A stretch of 64,000 bases of DNA, taken from the NCBI RefSeq assembly GCF_949987515.2, contig NC_082684.1, forward strand, positions 50,558,006-50,622,005, in the 5' to 3' direction. Below the pieces are notes generated by a model. The model was given only the letters and a program-made list of their open reading frames with translations, was not told the origin of the DNA and ran no database searches. Source of the stretch: Delphinus delphis (Eukaryota; Chordata; Mammalia; Artiodactyla; Delphinidae). This document shows, piece after piece, positions 57,509 through 64,000 of this stretch. A program made the position numbers and the translations under genes. Every line of letters starts with the position of its first letter. Position 1 is the stretch's first letter.

Positions 57509-58374
57509 ACTTTTTTTTCTAATTGTTTCCATTTGGTCCAGGGCTTGGGTTAAAAAGCTGCCCAGTGGCAGCAGAGAGAGGCTCAGGCAGAAGCCCTGAC
57601 ACCAGGGTGATGCAGAGGGGCTCCTCAAAGGCTGCTGGGCTCCGGAGGCTCCAAGTTCGTTGTGCTTAAGGGTGAGCCTTTTGAAGAGCTCCTCGCCCAG
57701 CCCCCAACTGGGGCGGAGGTCAGTCAGGTGGCCGCCCATCTTCTTGATGAGTTTCACCGGCTCATCTAGGTTGCAGCTCTCCAGGAAGTCAGAGCTGGGA
57801 GTCTGCGTGGCAGAACCCAGGGCATGCAGATCCAAAAGGACCGGGTTCAGGTTCTTCTCCACGACCATGGTGGCTTCCATGACGTCTGGGTTTTACCCCA
57901 CTCATCTTTGGAACAGCTTCTGCATATCCTGGAAGAGGGCACAGCCTCTGAGCTGGTTTGGCATCTTCAAAAGATGCTCAGTGCCCTTGCGCTTGTCCTC
58001 TGCCAACTCGAGGAAGAAGTGGCCCAGGCCCTCCAGAGCCACATCGTCGCTGTCGAAACAGACGCCCAGGGAGAGGTAGGTGTGGGAAGCCCACAGATAT
58101 GTGTTGACCAGGTGGTTGACGGCGGCCTCCACCTTGGCAGAATAATTCTGATGAATCCCGGGGCTCATGGTTGATCGGCAATAAGGAGCTAAGCTCAAAA
58201 AATGGTGTTGGCTGGTCCGGGGAGGTGGGCAGAGGATGTCTAATTGGTTGGTTCCAAAGGTTGCCACTGGAAAAGAAGTTGGAGGGTGGCCGGGGGCTGG
58301 GAGAAGGGGCATCTACGGGTGTGTTCCACCCAAACACTGTTGAAGCAAGAGACAGATCTGTGGGACCGCCGAGC
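57509..58374 (-). pseudogene. FTL: Ferritin light chain processed pseudogene
   Basis: Intronless retrocopy of the mRNA for ferritin light chain, the iron-storage shell subunit. On the minus strand the 5' leader starts near 58374 ('ctcggcggtccc'). It includes the iron-responsive element, then ATG at 58168-58166 with [35 protein letters not shown] and [16 protein letters not shown] one-base insertion near 57910 shifts the frame into TGA at 57904-57902. A one-base loss near 57889 returns to the first frame, and [19 protein letters not shown] then [14 protein letters not shown] follow. The normal stop near 57655 is lost. The 3' part ends in an eight-base A run (57509-57516 as T on +). Lack of introns and the A tail indicate L1-mediated copying. 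Not expected to make ferritin. Confidence 0.93.
58324..58354 (-). promoter_or_regulatory. Iron-responsive element relic in FTL pseudogene
   Basis: The minus strand reads 'ttgcttcaacagtgtttggg'. The CAGTGT loop (58334-58339), the bulged C and a five-pair upper stem (TTCAA with TTGGG, one G-U pair) are kept. IRP binding is known for real FTL mRNA; here it matters only if the locus is transcribed. Confidence 0.75.
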
Positions 58375-58985
58375 ACACTGCAGGCCATAGACGCTTACAG
58401 CAAATAGAAATCATTACTTTCTCGGAGGTTCCGTTTCCTCACCCATAAGATGCGGGCTTTTGGGTGGGGTGATCCCGAGGTTGAAGGGGTCTCGGGATTG
58501 ACATTGGTGCGTTCAAGCTCAGGGCTCTTGGCCAACAAAGACTGGCCACCTAGGATCACCCTCAATAACCCAGTGGCCTAGAAAAGCAGCAGCCCCTCCC
58601 TGCTCCGCCTGGGAATGTCCTAAGGCAGAATTTATTAAAAGTAAGAACAAAGGTGAGAAATAGGTCCCGTAAGGGAATGCCGGGTTGTTCACACTGCTTG
58701 TCTCCAGTGTCTCTTCAGTTCAGCAAATCTGAATTTATAGCACCTGGTAAAGACAAAACAGGTGCTCTGTGTTGGAGAGGTAAAGACAGATAAACTGTCC
58801 CTGACATTGTGGAACTCCCAGTCTTGGTATAATTTTGAGTGGTTTATCACAAGTGAGAAGGCCGAGCATTTGGGCGGCGAGGGTTGGCAGAGTGGTGTTG
58901 AAATCCATTGGTAAAAACTATGGTGTATCAGAGTGCCTTTTGGCCTTTAATTCCTAGATTCACGTCTTCAGGGCTGTGGTAATCG
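58375..58985. other. Intergenic, unassigned
   Basis: No gene or repeat firmly recognised upstream of the pseudogene. Confidence 0.4.
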
Positions 58986-58989
58986 TTAG

Positions 58990-59350
58990 TGCTGTTCACC
59001 AAGTATTTCCAGGTCTCCTTCTACTGAGTGTATAGGTGGGCCATATTTTCCTAAGCCACTGAAGTTAAGTGTGGCCGTGTGACTTGCCTTATCAATGAAA
59101 TGTCGATAGCGTGATATATTTCACTTCCCGGGCAAAAGCCTTAAGCACCATGAGATGACTCCCCCATGGTTCTTTTCCTCCCACGGTTCTTTTCCTCTGC
59201 CATGTAACCAGCAATACCCTGGATAGCAGAAGCTCGCTAGTCTGTGCCTCTCAGCGAGGACAAAGCGGGAGTAGAGAGCTGACTGATCCATGATGGGTGT
59301 GTAGTAGGAGCAAGAAACAAATTTTTGTTGTTTTAAGCCATGGAGATTAA
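58990..59350 (+). repeat. Probable LTR (MaLR or ERVL type)
   Basis: 'gtgtggccgtgtgacttgcc', 'atcaatgaaatgtcgatagc' and the end 'gttgttttaagccatggaga' are LTR-like. It holds a short tandem repeat of 'acggttcttttcctc' at about 59166-59198. Confidence 0.5.
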
Positions 59351-59354
59351 ATAA

Positions 59355-59490
59355 AAAATGTTTATTATGGAAAATTTCAAACATATGAAAGCAGAGACAA
59401 TAGGATGTTGAACCTGCTCTACCCATTGCTTTCACTTCAACAATTATCAAGATATAAGCCTCTGTGATTTGGGGCTCGTTTGCTGCCACG
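59355..59490 (-). repeat. Old L1M fragment
   Basis: 'tttattatggaaaatttcaa' and 'cccattgctttcacttcaac' are common in antisense L1M. Short. Confidence 0.45.
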
Positions 59491-60125
59491 GTACAACCTA
59501 GATTAATCCTGCCTAAAACAGAGGGAAAGGGTGTTATTTCCCAGAAATACTAAATGAGTGACAAGTAAAAAGAATGGAAACACAAGATATGAGATTTTCT
59601 TTTGATGCCATAGTTTTCTTAAAGTTGTTGGTGCTTTTAGGGATACAGGAGAGCTGAATGGATTAGCTGGAGTAAAAGTTGCTGGGCCCTCAGGATGGGG
59701 CTGCTTTGTGGAATCTGTCTTTTGGCTCAGACTCAATCCATCTCCTTTTCGGCTTGGCCTCGGGCTCCTCTGGCAGGTGGAGCTCACCTTCTCGTTAGCG
59801 GAACAATGCTTTTCACGTGGGGAGAGCTGACACCCTGTGGCTTCGTGTGCTGCCCTGCCTCAGCTCTGCATGCCTCCGCCGCTTCTTACGCCTCGCATCT
59901 TGTCGCTGCTGCTGACTTTGGAGGGCAGCTCTAGAACGTTAAGCCTGTAGGACGTTAAGGGCTGTCCTCACCCCAGAGCCAGTTTCATGTAGTTCATTTT
60001 GAGTCATGCAGGGACCTCAAGGTACTGTTATCAAGGCTGTTCCTCAGGCCTACTTGTTACCATGGTAGCAGGGGAGCAGAAGATCCCAACAAAACCTTAA
60101 CTTGGGGCTAACTCCATTGAGAAGG
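59491..60125. other. Intergenic, unassigned
   Basis: Nothing supported. Confidence 0.4.
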
Positions 60126-60129
60126 TGTG

Positions 60130-60880
60130 ACATTATGTGACATTTCGATATGTATGTATACACATACGGTCCACGGATGTGTTGCCGTGTTTTCTACTCT
60201 GCCCCACTGGTCTGTGTGTCGCTGAGCCAGTACCATGCTGTACTGCTATGCGTCTGCAGCGTGGTTGATTGAGCAAGTCTCCCTTCTCTACTCTTCTTTT
60301 AGAAACATTATTATTTCTTTCTTTATTTATTATTCCTCAAAAAGAAATCCAACTGGAGTTTTGAGTGGGAGTGCCCTGAATTTGTAGGTTGACCATGAAT
60401 TCAATTAGGTCTTTATAGAGTCATCCAAGACAAGTCATCCTACATTCGGGCATCCAGTCCAAAAGCATGGAATGTGCTCTATTTACTCAGGTCATTTTCT
60501 GTTTCCTTTATTAGAATTAAAAATTTTTGTATAGCAGTTTTGGATGTTCTCAGTTAACCCCCAGATATTTTGTAATTCCTGTTGCCGTTGTTGTTCTTTG
60601 GCCGGGCAGCTTGTGGGATCTTAATTCCTCGACCAGGGATGGAAGCACAGAATCCTAACCACTGGACCCCTGGGGAATTCCTTCCTGTTGCTGTTGTAAA
60701 CGGTATCTTTTTAGTAATATTTCCTAGCGGCTCTTGTAGTAGGGGGAGAGATGCTGTTGATCTGTGCAGGGAGATCTTGTGTCTGGCAAACATACTGAGC
60801 CTTATTAGTTCTAATTTGTTTGAGCCTTTGTATTTTTCTAAGTTGACATTTTGTTTTTCCACTGCTGCAGTAAGAAGCTC
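60130..60880 (-). repeat. Old L1 fragment, antisense, split by a SINE
   Basis: 'gagccagtaccatgctgtac', 'aaattttTgtatagcagt'-type wording near 60520 and 'gggagatcttgtgtctggca' match antisense L1 ORF2. A SINE at 60595-60681 interrupts it. Confidence 0.75.
60595..60681 (-). mobile_element. Short, diverged CHR-type SINE
   Basis: 'ctttggccgggcagcttgtg' to 'cctggggaattcc' in antisense. Flanked by ttcctgttgccgttgt (from 60576) and ttcctgttgctgttgt (60682-60697), one mismatch. No poly(T) remains. Confidence 0.82.
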
Positions 60881-63800
60881 CCCCCCCCCCCCCGCCATTT
60901 AACGTCTGTGGTAAGGGGGTGGCAGGGGTTGAGGCGATGACTCAGTAGAAGGAGGGAAAATGTTTCCTCTTCCCCCTCCTACAGGGAGGGGCCAGACCTC
61001 TGTGATGTGAACATGTAGGGTCTCCACAGCTTCAGAGACTTGTAGTCAGGCCAGTGGCCACCATGACGGGAGAAAGGGTGGCCTAAAGTTCTCTGGTAAC
61101 AGGAAAGGGGAGGGGAGGGGATGCTACCAAAAAGAGAGAGGGAGGGGTTTGGAGAGGAGGAGGAAGACAGAGAAAAGGGAAAGACTCTCTTGAGGGGGAC
61201 TTTGATGGAGCAGGGGTCGGTCTGGAGAAATATCAGGGACAGTAGAGACTAAAAGAGTCTTCAGTTCCAGAAGAGTAGGTGGACCACACACCCACCATCT
61301 GACAGTGTCACCCAAAGAAGCCCTGGGGTCCTTTGGTCACCTGACATGGGGCTGGGGGAGGAGCTGGGGCACCTGCAGCCCCTCCCAGCACCAGCCCATG
61401 CTGACCAACTGCTGGAGTCCCCACCCCACGTGGCCCTTGTCACCTGCGCTGCTGTGACCCTAACACCCAAAACTGTGGGGCCTGGGAATTCCCAGGGTCT
61501 GGACCTCCTACATCCCCAGAACTCCCACGAGTCAGAGCTAGATCCACAAGGCGCACTGAGTTGGGGTCCCTACACTTGGTCCTGAACAGAAGTTCACTGA
61601 GGGAGGGTCAGGAGTTGAATGTTTTAACCAGGCAGCTGGTTTGCCTTGTTTGATGAATAACTGTGGCTGAGTAGTAAGGTTGCTTTGGTTTGGAAACTTC
61701 TCTGCACACCTGCAAGGTGGGGAAATGGGGCTGCCTTCTGCCCTGAACAGCATTTAATGGGGCTGCTGGGGGCAGGATGGCGAGGCCTTGGTTCGCAGCT
61801 GTGGTTGGTGACCCTAATTTCAGTTGCTGGTAGAATAACTGTAAAATCAGGAAGTGAGGGGGCCCCCTCCCAGCCCCTCCTGCCAGGGCTTCCCCGAGAT
61901 GGGCTGATGAATGGGCAAGTGCAGCTGGTCTTGGCTGACCTCTGCTCCCCTATGTGCCCCTTTACTGCCTTTTAGGGCCCACACCTCTGACCTTAAGGAA
62001 TCGCTCCTAGAACTTGCTTTTTTCACACAGAGATCGTGATAAGCAGAGGCATCCAGGCTGGTGTGTTCATGCAGAGAAGCAGACAGATGCCCTCAGATCC
62101 GATCCGATGCCTGATCCTTTGGGTCTTGGAGGGAGACGGCCTGGCACTGCTTGTAAACAAGCCGTGAAGAAGCCAGACTTCCCTTGGAAGTTTATAACGC
62201 CAAAACAAAGCAGGCTATTTTGGAGCAAAGAAGCCAGAAAAAGGGTCAGTGAGATGAGAGAGGGAAAGCCTGGTCCGGAAACACAAATGCCCTGAGCCTA
62301 TCAAGGTGTTTCCAAGAGTGGAACAGCCGGGCTGGACCCAGGGCATCCCCCAGGCCTGTGCGAGGGTGAGGCCCCTGTTTCTGGGTGGGTGAGGCCCCTG
62401 TTTCTGGGTGTGCTCCTCATTTCCTGTTATGGCCTGTCTCCACATGCTGAGTGGCTGTGAAGCAACGGCTGCAGTCATTCAGCTTTATAAATAGGACATC
62501 TACAGTGAAGATGGTAGGAAATTCCCAGAGACTTCTGCCTGGGCTTATTATGAGGGTGCAGATTACACAAGTGAAGTCCCAGCACCCCCTCCTCCAGCCC
62601 CCCTCCCTATAGCGTCCTGGGGCGTCTGATTGGAGGCCCATCTCTCCTGCTCTGTGACTGGAAATCTCCCAAGGGTGGTCCGAGAGGCACAGGGACTGGA
62701 GATGTCCATCTCTGACCTCGTTCACACACTCCTGGGGGAGAACAGCTGAGCCTGGTCTCCCGCTCCCCACATGCCATGCGCTGTGCCTTATCTTGCCGAC
62801 GTTCACTTACGCCCAGGAGGAAGGTGCATCATTATTCTCATTTGGTAGATGGAGAATCTGGAATCCAAACCCACGTCTGACTCATTCTGGATCTCAAGGA
62901 TTAACCATGGACTCAGATTCCCCTGAACAGAGAACAAGAATGAGAAAGGATCAGAGTAAGGAAAGGGGAGCCCTCCGTTTTCTGGAGAGAAAGAGAGGAG
63001 AGGCTTCCTGTACCCTGGGCCTTTGGTTATATTTTCCTTTCCTTCTTTCCCCTCGTGACACACTTCTAGGCTGGTGGCTATTTCTGGAAAGCCAGACTTC
63101 AGCTTTGAGTGGCTCGATGGGCCCCTGCTGTGGCTGGGTTTGAAGGAGATGCGGACATGACTGCCGGCAGCAGGCAGGAGGCCCTGCAACTGGGAGGCTC
63201 AGGCCATTACAGGTTTAGGACTGAAATGCTGTTCAAATATTTGCCCAGCAACTTCCAGTGTGCTTTGCAACAGGTAGCATAAGCAGCCTTCGCAAAGTCA
63301 TTGATGGCCTCACACCTAGCCAGGGTCTCTCTCACCCATCTGTTGAGGCCCCTGTGGTTGAAGAGTTCCCCTGTCCTTTTCTGTATTTCATGATGTTGAT
63401 ATTTTTATGGCCTGTCCCTCGGTTTGGATTAGTTTTTCCTCGTGATTAGAAGCAAGCTATATATTTTTTAACAAGAAAGCAACAGAGTTAGTGTTGGGCC
63501 TTCTCAGGGCATTACATTAGCGGCTCATGTCAATTTGTCCCATTATTGGTTGTGTTGTTTGATCCCCTTGTAAAGGTGGTATCAACCAGATTTCTTTAGT
63601 ATAAGCTATCATTTTCCTTCCATACCTGGGAATGGCTAAATAAGTACATGTTTTTATGGGGATTTCCTGAGCTCCAGTTCCCACAGGTCAATGCAAAGAG
63701 AGCCAGGTGACACCTGAGACTGCAGTGGGTTACATTACAGGGGAGGAACCCTGAAGTTAGGGAACCCGAGTATTTTATAATGGTCCATAAGTCCTGACCT

Positions 63801-64000
63801 CTTCTGCCAAAGGAAACATTATCTTTATTGTACTGGACACTCAGCATGCCTGCACTTTGTTCTATGGGGAGACACTGTCTTCCAAGACTATTCGCTATAC
63901 AAACATCCTTGCAAAGATAGTCCAGAACAAAGGCAGCTGGTGCCTCTGTTTATAGGACACCCACAAATGTGAGAGACCCATGGAGAACTGTCTCCCAACA
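60881..64000. other. Intergenic, mostly unassigned
   Basis: A 14-base C run lies near 60880-60894. A 23 bp tandem duplication (unit 'gggtgaggcccctgtttctg'...) starts at 62364. An antisense MIR-like trace lies near 62830-62900. No gene is supported in this 3.1 kb. Confidence 0.4.

Noticed and set aside
57902..58312. Functional ferritin gene
   Set aside because: No introns, frameshift with stop after about 88 codons, normal stop lost and an A tail at the 3' end: a processed pseudogene.

Overview
This 64 kb window is mammalian nuclear DNA, most probably from a cetacean. The two genes are placental-mammal orthologues. Twelve tRNA-derived SINEs carry the short 'gggaattccctggtggtccagtgg' type head seen in the CHR family of whales, dolphins and hippos. 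I saw no ruminant BovB, Bov-A or ART2 elements. The species call is an inference from repeats and was not tested by alignment.

Positions 1-21300 hold the 3' third of SOS2 on the + strand: seven coding exons (3643-3760, 4712-4884, 8113-8229, 9488-9749, 10283-10324, 18459-18568, 19577-20086), all with GT/AG borders and matching phases. They encode the last 443 residues, from the end of the Ras exchange domain (including the helical hairpin that opens Ras) to the proline-rich Grb2-binding tail and stop. The introns are full of L1, L2, MIR, MER and MaLR remnants plus younger SINEs. One SINE sits against the donor of the exon at 18459-18568, and its target-site duplication has copied that splice site.

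Positions 21700-28900 hold the whole VCPKMT (METTL21D) gene on the same strand, about 0.66 kb after the SOS2 poly(A) signal. It starts in a CpG island with ETS-, NRF1- and CRE-type motifs. Six exons (21926-22191, 22288-22398, 22566-22638, 24457-24576, 25544-25648, 27759-27773) join into an uninterrupted 229-codon frame. SOS2 activates Ras and VCPKMT trimethylates the ATPase VCP/p97. They are conserved neighbours in mammals (human 14q21) with no known functional link.

Positions 28900-64000 have no protein-coding gene I can support. They hold decayed MIR, L2, L1M, MER5 and MaLR elements, six SINEs, a (GT)40 microsatellite, a palindromic DNA-transposon remnant and a G-rich quadruplex-prone stretch. 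At 57509-58374 (minus strand) lies a full-length processed pseudogene of ferritin light chain that still carries its iron-responsive element. I found no CRISPR array, operon, tRNA or rRNA gene and no new multi-gene system. The points most worth checking are the SINE-remodelled SOS2 splice donor, the in-frame upstream ATG of VCPKMT and the IRE-bearing FTL retrocopy. Repeat family names come from memory of consensus sequences and are softer for the oldest elements.
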